From positions 1 to 64,000 of the forward strand of contig JBAKBP010003130.1 of the NCBI GenBank assembly GCA_037953745.1: DNA of 64,000 nucleotides, in the 5' to 3' direction. The stretch's first letter is position 1. Each line of letters starts with the position of its first letter. The notes under the pieces were generated by a model. It saw only the letters and a list, made by a program, of their open reading frames with translations, had not been told where the DNA came from and searched no databases. Source of the DNA: Lithodes maja. Lineage: Eukaryota; Arthropoda; Malacostraca; Decapoda; Lithodidae. Positions 1-8,772 of the stretch are shown piece by piece. The translations under genes were made by a program, and so were the position numbers.

Positions 1-530
1 ATACTGTATATATATATTTATATATTTATATAAGTGTTGTACATTGTGGCAAAGATATATAACTGAATAAACATTCTCATATAATTACATAACAATAACA
101 ATGCATGCAAACAATTGCGCATAGCTCGCGAACCAATTACGCTATATTATTTTTGTTTTCACCATTAGAAAGAGCATAATTTTCCGATGACGGTGATATA
201 AACAGTTATATACGTATCCGAGCAAATAAACCAACGCCGAGGTGGGGAACAGCTCGGAACCCGGCTAGCATCGGCGGAATAGAGACGGGTGAAGCGTAAA
301 TATTCGCATTTTGGCTCTTCATTTCAAATATTCATAGCGCAAAAAGTATTTGTCGTAGGAACTTCTAGTTTGTTTTATACTCATCAGCATTATTTGCCAT
401 ATTCATACAGCCTAAATTTAAAATCATACACTTCGTAGCAACGAAATAAATCGAAAATGTTATAAACCATATCAATCAAAATCATATTTTTTGTGTTTTC
501 GGTCACTGCTTGAGAACTATTGAAGATAAA
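1..530. other. Unassigned AT-rich flank
   Basis: I see no convincing coding frame, RNA gene or known repeat here. The stretch is AT-rich, with a TA-rich start and a short GC-richer patch around 230-290. It adjoins the TIR element that starts at 531. It may be DIRS terminal sequence or the DNA the DIRS inserted into; I could not match it to the DIRS leader at the other end. Confidence 0.5.
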
Positions 531-890
531 TGTAATGCCCTCGAAAATGTGCCGCACCCACAATAATACTAACCCAAATTGACGTCAGGTATAGCGTAAA
601 ATAGTCTTAGATGGTAAGTCCAATAAACTCATCACGTGATAACACCACGAGACTATCACCTGGTTCTTAAAAATCGGACTAAGGTTGCTATACTTTTAGT
701 ACGTCCGTGGTAGTACAGTGGGTTAGCGCACGGGCCTGGTGGTGATGGTGGTGCGTCACTAACCAGGGTTCGAACCCCACTCAAGGCATCTCAAAACCTG
801 TGGGTTTTTAGGAGGGTTAAATTCCCTTCAGAGGTTCGTACCCCGCGCCAGGTACCAGGAAAGGTTGATCCTAAAGGTAGCCTGGGGATA
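531..890 (+). repeat. Left inverted arm of TIR element
   Basis: This arm is repeated in inverted orientation at 3326-3631 and again in the right half of the element at 45312-45838. It holds the terminal TIR, a tRNA-like segment, and a tail that stops just before the captured Gypsy LTR end at about 900. Confidence 0.8.
707..783 (+). repeat. tRNA-like (SINE-head-like) segment in left arm
   Basis: The segment has a box A-like stretch (TAGTACAGTGGGTTAGCGC) and an exact box B-type T-arm sequence, GGTTCGAACCC at 767-777, spaced as in a tRNA. I could not fold a convincing anticodon arm and there is no CCA end, so this is tRNA-derived sequence rather than a gene. Inverted copies lie at about 3382-3456 and 45592-45665. 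Confidence 0.6.
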
Positions 891-899
891 TTTCCCTTC

Positions 900-1945
900 C
901 TATTTAACCCTGGAAAAATCTAGCATAACATTGGAGGCAGCGGTGGTTCTTGATTCGGATAAAAGGTTGCATTACATTGCAAGTTTGGAACAGCCAGAAC
1001 ACGAGAACATCATGACGCACCGTTCTCACGTTCCCATCCCACATTATGATGGAGAAACTTATGAGATCGAAACATTCATGGACATAGTGAAACCCGTACT
1101 TGACCTAGCTTATACCACGGACGCACAAAAAATAGCCGTAACATTAACGCACCTGGGAAAAGCCGTTTCCCTGGTTGCCTATCAAGTGCACCCTGCTCTC
1201 ACCTGGGACGAATTTCGCCCAATAGTGATAGAAGCCATTAAGCCTTCGTTGGGCGTTTTCGTGGCCCACACCCGTATCCAAAACACTAAATTCGAAGGCG
1301 ATGTAGATGCCACAGCGAATAAGATTGCCCAACACATAAAAAATGTCTTTCCCCACGTTGACCAGAATCCAACAAGAACAGCAAATTCTGGTCAACCTTG
1401 TGTCGATATTGCCCTCAGCAGTAAAAGACCATTTCCGGGTGCACGATTTCGTCGGATACAGAAAAGATCTCATCACGATCCGACGTATTTTGGCTGTGCG
1501 CACAGAAGCACCCACCCAAATCGCTGCAATCAAGAGGTTTCCCACGCACCCGCAGTAAACCAACCACCAAAACTCCAAGAATGCCTACCCAGCCTCATCC
1601 TTCAACAACAGACCCACCTACCCTTCCGGCAAGCCCCAACCCAGTAGACCCCGGTTCCAACCGACCCAGCCACGCAGAATCTTCAACCGGAACAGCAACT
1701 ACAACACCTACCAAAGTAAAAACCCTACCTTAGTCATTATCAACCCCTATGATTTCCCTGCCTGTAATGCTCAGTGTGCCCTCCATCAAATTCGTGACTC
1801 TGCCAAACCTCGCCCCTCTACTCCTCACATTTCTGTAAATGAAGAGGAGTGGGGACAAGAGGAAGAAATAGCCCCCCATATCATGACCTCAGACGATACC
1901 GAGGAAACCCTGGAGGAGGTAGATACCGACCCCCAGGATTTTTAA
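900..1945 (+). pseudogene. gag: Captured Gypsy LTR end, primer-binding site and gag
   Basis: Sequence 900-929 resembles the last bases of Gypsy A's LTR, ending in the same CATAACA. It is followed by TTGGAGGCAGCGGTGG, which corresponds to A's primer-binding site. Gag begins at ATG 1012 with a product parallel to A's Gag (for example RSHVPIPHYDGETYEIETF against RSHIPIPMYEEETFDIRTY). A frameshift near 1350 moves the match to another frame (DLITIRRIL against DLITIRKLL). The C-terminal part keeps a C-x3-C-x2-H motif (CNAQCALH). Gag ends at TAA 1943-1945. It is a relative, not a recent copy, of A, because residues differ throughout. The captured cargo has no RT or integrase. Confidence 0.8.
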
Positions 1946-1979
1946 AGTATCCCCCGCCCACGATGGGCTCGGCGGGGGA
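1936..1979 (+). promoter_or_regulatory. -1 frameshift signal at captured gag/protease junction
   Basis: A slippery-type heptamer, G GAT TTT (1936-1942), sits directly before the gag stop TAA. Seven bases later comes a perfect 9-bp stem, TCCCCCGCC (1950-1958) pairing with GGCGGGGGA (1971-1979), with a 12-base loop. The -1 frame entered there is the protease frame. The layout matches the one in Gypsy A at 37209-37253. Confidence 0.75.
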
Positions 1980-2466
1980 CGCCATAACTAGTCGCACTGC
2001 CCCCATTTATTACATGGGCAATATCAAGGACATTCCTGTCCGCTTGCTAATCGACACGGGAGCTGCCAAGTCATGTTTGTTAAAATCTTACTATGAAAAA
2101 CATCCCCGACTATTTGGCCCTTTGTTAAACACCAAAACAGAACTCATCTCAGCTGCTGATACTTACTTAAATCTCCTAGGAGACACTTTACCCCTATCAG
2201 TAACCACTCCTGACCCCCATGCTCGTTGTTATCACACATTCACAGTATTTTCCTCCAACTGTAAACATTATGATGGTTTCCTTGGACTTGACCTCCTTCA
2301 AAAACTCCAGGCCCAGATTGACTGCGGCCAAAGGCTGATCTCATTTAAAAACAAATTCCAGCCCAAAGCCTCTGACAAACCAATCACGCAGAAACCCATT
2401 CCCAAAAAGAAAAAAACAACCTCCCCCTCAACAAACCCTGAGCCAGGGTTACCAAGTTGCAGCTAG
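1938..2466 (+). pseudogene. Captured Gypsy aspartic protease region
   Basis: This is an open frame in the -1 register relative to gag. It carries the retropepsin active-site motif LLIDTGAAKSC and a downstream region (GFLGLDLLQKLQAQIDCGQRL) that matches the protease C-terminus of Gypsy A. It ends in TAG at 2464-2466 with a Lys/Pro-rich tail. No RT follows. The aspartate motif is intact, but as cargo in a TIR element there is no sign of a function. Confidence 0.75.
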
Positions 2467-3325
2467 CACTAAGGTGACTCCTAAAACCTCCCCTTGCCCC
2501 GAGTTCTCTCAAAACCTCACCCAATTCAGTAAAAAAAATGCCTCAACAAACGAAAGAAGACAAGTCCAAGCAACTCCCTCTCGGTAATTCCCTCAATTCT
2601 CGTAACTCTGTCCAGAATAAATCCTCCCATGTTTTCAGGACAGACTCTGATATATGTAACCATAATTCTATCCAATGTTTATGTACACATGTTTCCAGAG
2701 AAAATGCCGACCGATGTACCCAACAATGTTTTTCCCATGCCCCCAGAAATGTTCAACTATCCCACAACCAACAACAATGCCCTTGTGACAGTTTTCCGTC
2801 AGTAGCTCCCTTTCCCCCCCACACAATTCACACCCCTAAAAAATTTCACAACCCCACACTTGACTCGCCCTCTCATGACCAACAAACTCACCAGTCCCAC
2901 ATAACCTGTAACCAGACCGTTACTGCCACCAAAAAAATTCCCCACCTTCGTCCTGTTAACAACCCCAAATCAATACACCAGTCCTACACCAATAACCCAT
3001 GTTCTACACCTAACTTTTTCCCCACCAACCCTCCGCAGTCCCCCCAGCAAATCCCGTTTTCTAACTCGCTCACCTCTCACCCCTCTGAACCGCCCGCACG
3101 CGCCGTTAATCCCCCCCTCACGCGTGCCGACCGAGGGACACAACCATGTTCCCACCATGCCCCCAGAAATGCCCAGCTATTCCACCACCCCCCCAATCCC
3201 CCTTGTGACAGTTTTTCGTCAGTAGCTCCCTTCCACCCCCACACAATTCACACCCCTAGAAAACTTCACAACCCCACACTTGACTCGCCCTCTCATGACA
3301 AACAAAACCACCAAATCCACATAAA
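2466..3325 (+). repeat. Pro/His/Ser-rich cargo with internal ~170-bp duplication
   Basis: An open frame runs 2538-3371, but its composition (Pro, His, Ser, Gln) is low-complexity and no domain is visible. A block of about 170 bp at roughly 2712-2890 recurs at 3127-3305. Both contain 'CCCCCAGAAATG', 'TTGTGACAGTTTT', 'GTCAGTAGCTCCCTT' and 'GACTCGCCCTCTCATGAC'. This may derive from the Gypsy region after protease, but I cannot align it to A. Confidence 0.55.
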
Positions 3326-3631
3326 GCACGGGGTACGAACCTCTGAAGGGAATTTAACCCACAGGTTTTGAGATGCCTTGGGTGGGGTTCGAACCCTGGT
3401 TAGTGACGCACCACCATCACCACCAGGCCCGCGCGCTAACCCACTGTACTACCACGGACGTACTAAAAGTATAGCAACCTTAGTCCGATTTTTAAGAACC
3501 AGGTGATAGTCTCGTGGTGTTATCACGTGATGAGTTTATTGGACTTACCATCTACGACTATTTTACGCTATACCTGACGTCAACTCGGGTTAGTATTATT
3601 GTGGGTGCGGGACATTTTCGAGGGCATTACA
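3326..3631 (-). repeat. Right inverted arm of TIR element
   Basis: This is the inverted partner of 531-890. It matches from the terminal TGTAATGCCC motif inward through the tRNA-like segment, with scattered substitutions and a short deletion near its inner edge relative to the copy at 45440-45838. Confidence 0.8.
3382..3456 (-). repeat. tRNA-like segment in right arm
   Basis: This is the inverted counterpart of 707-783. It contains the same GGTTCGAACCC box B and the box A-like stretch on the minus strand. Confidence 0.6.
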
Positions 3632-4011
3632 ATAAACAATTTCTGTTTTCAGATTTGTAAAGAGAAGAAAAAATACTATTATTTGAGCAAAAAAAAATAT
3701 ATGGTCATCACTCACAATTTAGAGATAAGACGGTGTGAAGACAATTGCATGGACATAATTGTATTCCGGACTCATTTACACTTTCATATTTCGATTTATT
3801 TACTTTTTTTTTGTTTCATCATGTACTATAAATATTCCTCTTTCCATTGACATATGATACATCACAATAAACAGCATTCTGGTGGATGAAAATACAGAAA
3901 AACATAAGGATTCCAAAACTCGCCCAGCCTGATATTTCATGGCAAATTAGAGAAGGCCTTACCATAAGTTACATATTTAAGTTACCGAATGCGGGAGGGT
4001 TAAAACTAAAC
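3632..4011. other. Probable DIRS 3' region, no gene
   Basis: AT-rich sequence lies between the TIR element and the recombinase stop. Short A/T runs are present and no domain is recognisable. It is probably the 3' untranslated part of the DIRS element on the minus strand, by position only. Confidence 0.4.
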
Positions 4012-4600
4012 CTAATAAAAAGCACCAAACATTTCAGACCTGCTGTCTCAATGCAACGCAGGTCATACGTGGTTTATCTAACGCGTCAAGAAGGTGTGAT
4101 TCAAAGCCCACAAATTCGTTTGCTGAATATCATTGACTGAGTAATTCTTTAAAAATCGAAGTGAAACTGCCCACTTCCTTAGGTCATGAGCCCACCCAAC
4201 AGCTCCAGGATTGCTTTCCTTGATTACATCTACTAACATAGCTGCTAAGTGCCGCTTCGTGAGACGTTTACCTGTCTGATTAACCCAAAAAGCTCCCGGT
4301 TGGTTAGGCCGGTACACTCCAACATAATACAATAATGACTTCACCGGACACAGCTTGTGATGAGTGTCACCTTGTTTGAGTGCCGGAACCTCAAACTCAG
4401 TGAACACATGATCATTGTGTTAGTTTTTGGCGACAAAATTGAGCGACGGCGCAATCTGAACACTTGCGTTACGCCGTGCGAACCTAAGACAATTGGGTTC
4501 GTTGCTCATCGCCGCCAGCTCAGATACCCGGTTTCCTGTAGCCAAGGCCATAAGGAACACTGCCTTTAAAATTGAATCAAAAGAAGGGTTGTGACTGCAT
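4012..4600 (-). pseudogene. DIRS tyrosine recombinase, C-terminal catalytic part
   Basis: The minus-strand frames show ALATGNRVSELAAMS, with the first catalytic arginine, then HDLRKWAVSL, giving the H-x2-R pair. They end in a HTFLTR stretch. The codon after LTR, where the nucleophilic tyrosine would be expected, is TAG (4078-4080). Two more stops of CGA-to-TGA type follow before the probable natural end at 4012. The N-terminal part lies at 6590-6915, separated by the RTE fragment and MITE pair. The recombinase would integrate circular DIRS DNA; this copy is dead. Confidence 0.75.
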
Positions 4601-4687
4601 ACATACATAACATTTTAAGACTGAGTGCTCCACACATACGTGCAGTTTCAGTCTCTTGTCCTAATGGCGGCGTTCCAGGCAACCCTG

Positions 4688-5287
4688 TTAACTCGTAAAG
4701 TGCTAAGCCCCTGTAGTATACACCATACCCCCATGCGAAGGTATTCTGATTCATTCCTCACTAAAATCGTTAATTTACCATATATTATATAATTAATACT
4801 TATCCATATGCGCCTATTTTACTTTTAATACGAACATATGAACATGGGAAAGCAATAAAACAAGTGGTAACAGCAATTGGCTGGTGAAAATTGTATATTT
4901 TAGCCCCGCGGTCATAATCTGGCCCAGACCGGCTAGACAGGCACACCCTCCCTCTCTCGTATCTCGCATGGCACTGAGAGGCTAGGGATGGACTCAGACT
5001 GGCTTGGAGGGTCGGAGTTACACTCCTCCACCCTCCTCCCTCTCTCCCACGATAATACTCAATAAATATCGGGGATAATAGAGAAAATACCTGATAATTG
5101 AGGAGGGGGGAAAAGGGGAGGGGGGGGGGGGACACATGTGTAGGAGTGGTAGAAAGTAATGGAAGGAAATTATCTCACCTAAACACAAATTGCTTTTTTT
5201 TAGTGCCACTGGGGTGTTTTAAATGTTTTTTTTTTTAGGCCTAGGATCTTAAGAGTCTTCCCACAGCCGCCCAGTAGGACCTCTTAA
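4688..5287 (-). mobile_element. TTAA-site (piggyBac-type) MITE, minus copy of inverted pair
   Basis: Bounded by TTAA at 4688-4691 and 5284-5287. Its minus strand carries the family's features: the 'GGCGCATATGGATAA' motif, the GAGAGAGA run and the C-rich 'CCCCTCC' stretch next to 'TTATCACC'. It shares the TTAA at 5284 with the plus copy that follows, so the two lie head to head. There is no coding capacity. TTAA target sites and CCC-type ends suggest mobilisation by a piggyBac transposase. Confidence 0.7.
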
Positions 5288-5917
5288 CCCGGCAAGTGAA
5301 GATCCACTAATATAAGGTGTACCGGTGCGCTGCGGAACCCCTTATATAATCCAAGGCCTAAACAAAATACATTTAAACCAGCCCAGTATCAATTGATTTT
5401 TTTTAATTGCCCCTTGGCCATGCCAAATATCACTCCTCCACATCCCCTCCTTCCCCCCTCCCCCCCCCTTCAATTATCACCTATTTTCTCTGTTATTCCC
5501 TTATTTTGGCGGTATATTTTCATGCTATCAATAGCGAGTCATAAGCAGGCTGTGCTTGTATGTGCTACCAAGCGAATGAAAGAGAGAGAGAGAGTCAACT
5601 ACACGACAGTGTCTCTCCAGACGTCATGAGGGGTGGATGTTGGCAGGCTGGCTCGCACTCGATGACTATAACTCCCACTCTCATTTGCCGATTTTGACCA
5701 GGCAAACGCTGTTTCCACTTGTTTTATTGTTGTAACAGGTTAATATCTTCATAATCAACGTAAAATAGGCGCATATGGATAAGTATTAATAATATTTATG
5801 GTATGATGACGATTTGAGTGAAGGAAACTGTATAAATAACTCCGCACAGGGAGGGGTGGCCACTACCCCACCTGCGCAGCTACGAGGCTAAGAGTCTTCC
5901 AGCAGCTGCCGGGTTAA
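5284..5917 (+). mobile_element. TTAA-site MITE, plus copy of inverted pair
   Basis: Left end TTAACCCGGCAAGTGAAG, right end AGCAGCTGCCGGGTTAA (5901-5917). The interior has the family order: T-run, 'CCATGCCAAAT', C-rich stretch, 'TTATCACCTATTTTC', an AG run, and 'AGGCGCATATGGATAAGTATTAAT'. Together with 4688-5287 it occupies one TTAA of the RTE fragment, because the RTE frame closes exactly across that TTAA. Confidence 0.75.
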
Positions 5918-6584
5918 GGGCTGTTTCACTTGTCAAGTTTTTGGATTTGAGATCGGCACGTATAGTCCGATCCCAAGTCTTCCTCGGTCCACCCCTTGGT
6001 GCAGCTCCCTCCACAATCACAGACATGCATTTTTTCACCCAATTTTGTTCATCCATTCTCTCCACATGTCCATATCATCCCAGTCTACTTGTACGCATCA
6101 CCTCGCTAATACTCTTTATACCCAAACGTCTCCTCAGCTCATCATTTGTTATTCTATCCTGCAGCCTGGCCCCACACATCCATCTCACCATTCTCATCTC
6201 ATTATGTTCCATTCTGTTGACATCCTCTACTTTAACGGCCCATGTTTCTGAGGCATACGTCATTGCACTTCTAACACATGAGGCATACACCTTTCCTTTC
6301 AGGGGGAGAGGCATTTTTTCATGGTCAGAATTGGCAGCAGTTCTCTGAACTTCCCCCAGCCACATCTAATTCTAGCGACAGTGGCAGCCTCGGCCCCACC
6401 ACCGGCAGAGATGGTATCTCCTAGGTAACAAAACTTGTCCACCAACTCCAATGACTCATTTCCAAAATTCACAGCCACAGGATCATCACTTAACACAATC
6501 TCGCTTTTGCACACTACGCACTCAAATTTCTCTATTTCTGACTTAACCTTCGGCAGGGGTCCTTTTATTCTACTACAGCGATTA

Positions 6585-6915
6585 CTTCCATGATGCACTA
6601 TATCTCTGAGAATGAAGCAAAGACAAAGCTTTGTCAAGCGACCAGGTAGGCATGAGCTGGCGTGGTGGAGGGCGAAGCTTGAAGCATGCACGCATGAATG
6701 CCTTCACCTCCACCTGCAGCACTGAGAGTCCTGTTAAATAAAAAAATAGAACTCTAATTGCAGTCATGTAATTCTTTAGTGTGACTACTGACAAGCCCTT
6801 ATGTTCAAATAGATAGTCTAAGTATTTGAAAATTAACGACACCGAGGCCACGGTTTGGTCAGTTTCCACGATCCAAGTAGTAAAAGCTTTCCTGTGAGAT
6901 TGGTACTGATGTCTA
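6585..6915 (-). pseudogene. DIRS tyrosine recombinase, N-terminal part
   Basis: The minus strand shows LIFKYLDYLFEHKGLSVVTL followed by KNYMTAIRVLFFYLTG. This is the SAM-like, core-binding type of N-terminal domain that precedes the catalytic domain in DIRS recombinases. A basic segment (FKLRPPPRQ) and WSLDKALSLLHSQ follow, and then the RTE fragment interrupts. It continues functionally at 4600-4012. Confidence 0.7.
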
Positions 6916-8237
6916 GTGGCTAGAGAGAGTATATTGATTGATCAATTTATCGGTAACGCTTTCCCCATAGTGGGCCAACCATTTGGCCTTTTGAATATTT
7001 ATAAGGCAAAAGTTAGTGAGGTCTTTAGGTTGCCAATTGTCGCTAAGTGGAAATACGAGATCGGGAGCGACACCGGGTTCTCGCACCACATCTTCAATTG
7101 GGAGTACCACACCTGAGCCGGGCACAGGGGCGCGATCATCGAGACTAAGCCCCGATAATCCCGTAGTTTGTGAACTACTTGACACATGAGTGAAGCCTCT
7201 GGTGGTGGAAACAGGTAAATGGAATTCCATTTGTTCCAGTACATCAGCAATGCGTCTGGTCCTCCCGCCGGGGTTTTCACCTGACGAGTGAGGAAGAGAG
7301 GGAGTCTGTGGTTCTCCTCGGAAGCGAATAAGTCCACTTGAGGACGGCATGGCTCTGCAATCAGCCATTGATAGATGGTTTGCTTGAGCGCCCATTCTAC
7401 TAATGTGCTCTGTCTCCGTGACAGAGCATCTTCCCATACGTTGGCTACGCCTGGCAGATAGGATGCGTGAAGATAAATGTTTAGCGTTTCCGCTAATACA
7501 AAGATCTTTTCCGACAACTCTAGCAACACTCAAGACCTCGTTGACCCTTGCTTCTGAATGCAAGTGACTGCATTCAGATTGTCCATTCGAAAGGCTGTTG
7601 ATTTTCCCACTAGAACCGTGGGCCGGAAAGAAAAATAGGGGGACTAGCAATTCTTTTGCATTGATATGAAACTCCCTGAACCGGAACCAAAGACCCTGAC
7701 CTTGGTGTCCGAGGTTTGACTGATACCCCTATCCCAAGGTAGGCCTACCTGAAGCATCGGTGCCTACCCAAACCGTAGGCGGAGGAGATGTCCATGTCAT
7801 AATTGAGTGCAATATTTCTGGCCTCGACCAGACCGCCAGTAAGTTGTAGATTAATTTCGGGATATGCCATGACTTGTCCGCCGGCAAAAGCGGAAAATAT
7901 CTGTTTCCCTCCAAGATTAACCTCTTTACTTTCAACCGGCCCAACTGTACCATTAGTTGAATCCAGTTGAGGGAGCCTATGAGGGACTCCCACACCTTCC
8001 TCGTGGTAGTCAGACTGTGGAAAAAACGAAACAGCTTCCTGCGAAACCTGTTGCGATTGTCCACACTCTGACTGAGAGTCAAGTGTGCTGTGTCCCACAT
8101 CAGACCCACCCACTGAATTAGCCTCGTTTGGACAAGATGCGACTTTGCCAAGTTGACCTTGAACCCGAGGGAATGATATTGATATGTTGGAGGCATATTA
8201 TCTCGGACTCCGCTACCACTAGCCAGTCATCTAAGTA
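6915..8237 (-). pseudogene. DIRS RT C-terminal part, RNase H and DLFAS domain
   Basis: Reading on the minus strand from 8237, LDDWLVVAES is the RT active site, and GFKVNLAKSHLVQTRLIQWVG with WESLIGSLNWIQ form the RT thumb region. VGTDASGRP starts RNase H and HINAKEL follows. LSRRQS precedes EPCRPQVDLFASEENHRLP and MIAPLCPAQVWYSQL, a domain seen in DIRS pol. Several frameshifts and stops break it, for example after GRPTLG near 7730. The RT N-terminal half is at 15466-16130, displaced by the LINE at 8238-15462. Confidence 0.8.
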
Positions 8238-8240
8238 CCA

Positions 8241-8271
8241 CATAATAATAATAATAATAATAATAATAATA
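8241..8271. repeat. (TTA)n LINE 3' tail
   Basis: A run of about ten TAA/ATA units on the plus strand reads as (TTA)n at the 3' end of the minus-strand LINE. It marks the end of the element next to DIRS RT sequence. The LINE ending at 16533 has the same kind of tail. Confidence 0.85.
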
Positions 8272-8772
8272 TTTATTCAGTTAGCAATTTACAGAGTTGG
8301 TACCACATAGTATGTTACAAATATGACATGTACCAGCCTTGCATAATTCCAACTAAGGATAGCCCAATAAGGCCGTTAGGCGTATTTCCATTGGGGTCCT
8401 TGTGGGATTAGGTTAGCTGAGGAAAAGGGGAGGATAAAGAAATAGATACTTTAGAGAAAGTATTTCTAGGGGGTTATTTTAAGATACCTTACATCCTATA
8501 GTAAATATCAGTAATCCGTAATCAGTAATAATTTCAGTTTGGTTTGTCTATCTCTTATGTCGCATTTAGTAGTAGACATAAGCTTGGTGCTCCCTTCTCG
8601 CAGCTGTCCGGTTCAGGTGTTCCTTCAGGCTACGTCTGAAGGAATACAGTGTTCTCTTTTCACGGACGACTGGGGTAGGTCGTTCCAGTCTTTGATGGCG
8701 GTGAAGAAGAATGTTTGCTTACCCTGTCGTTGGATTCTCGGGACCTTAAAATTAAACATCCTGTTTCTTGTA

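Larger units (their letters stand above)
531..3631. mobile_element. TIR element carrying captured Gypsy leader-gag-protease
   Basis: The ends are inverted: the left starts TGTAATGCCCTCGAAAATGT and the right ends with its near-perfect complement. The inverted arms run about 300 bp or more, roughly 531-890 and 3326-3631. Both flanks carry the 5-bp direct repeat ataaa (526-530 and 3632-3636), consistent with a target-site duplication. A second, shorter member at 45312-45838 has the same ends and also a 5-bp duplication. The interior is not a transposase. It is the end of a Gypsy LTR, a primer-binding site, gag and protease, so this copy is non-autonomous. The TGTAA ends with a short TSD recall elements moved by integrase-like transposases such as Ginger, but the superfamily is not established. 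Confidence 0.8.
4595..6590 (-). mobile_element. 5'-truncated RTE-like LINE fragment
   Basis: The minus strand encodes the C-terminal end of an RTE-type polyprotein: ELVDKFCYLGDTISAGGG, then ASETWAV, then RRRLGIKSISEVMRTSRLGW, the characteristic post-RT region, and GPRKTWD. The frame continues across the single TTAA at which the MITE pair inserted and reaches its natural stop near 4650. The 3' end carries short ATGT-type repeats, as RTE tails often do. One frameshift lies near 6310. It interrupts the DIRS recombinase. Endonuclease and RT core are absent. Confidence 0.75.

Noticed and set aside
1..530. DIRS terminal repeat matching 63360-63400 through 'GAAGCGTAAA'
   Set aside because: The shared string is only about ten bases, with no extended similarity.
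707..783. Genuine tRNA gene
   Set aside because: Box A and box B look good but there is no convincing anticodon arm or acceptor stem, and the sequence is repeated in a transposable element.
4700..4760. Direct match of 'ACCCCCATGCG' to the MITE right end on the plus strand
   Set aside because: The rest of the copy is in the opposite orientation; the short match is coincidental.
8241..8271. CRISPR or tandem-repeat array
   Set aside because: A simple trinucleotide LINE tail. No CRISPR-like repeat-spacer pattern occurs anywhere in the window.
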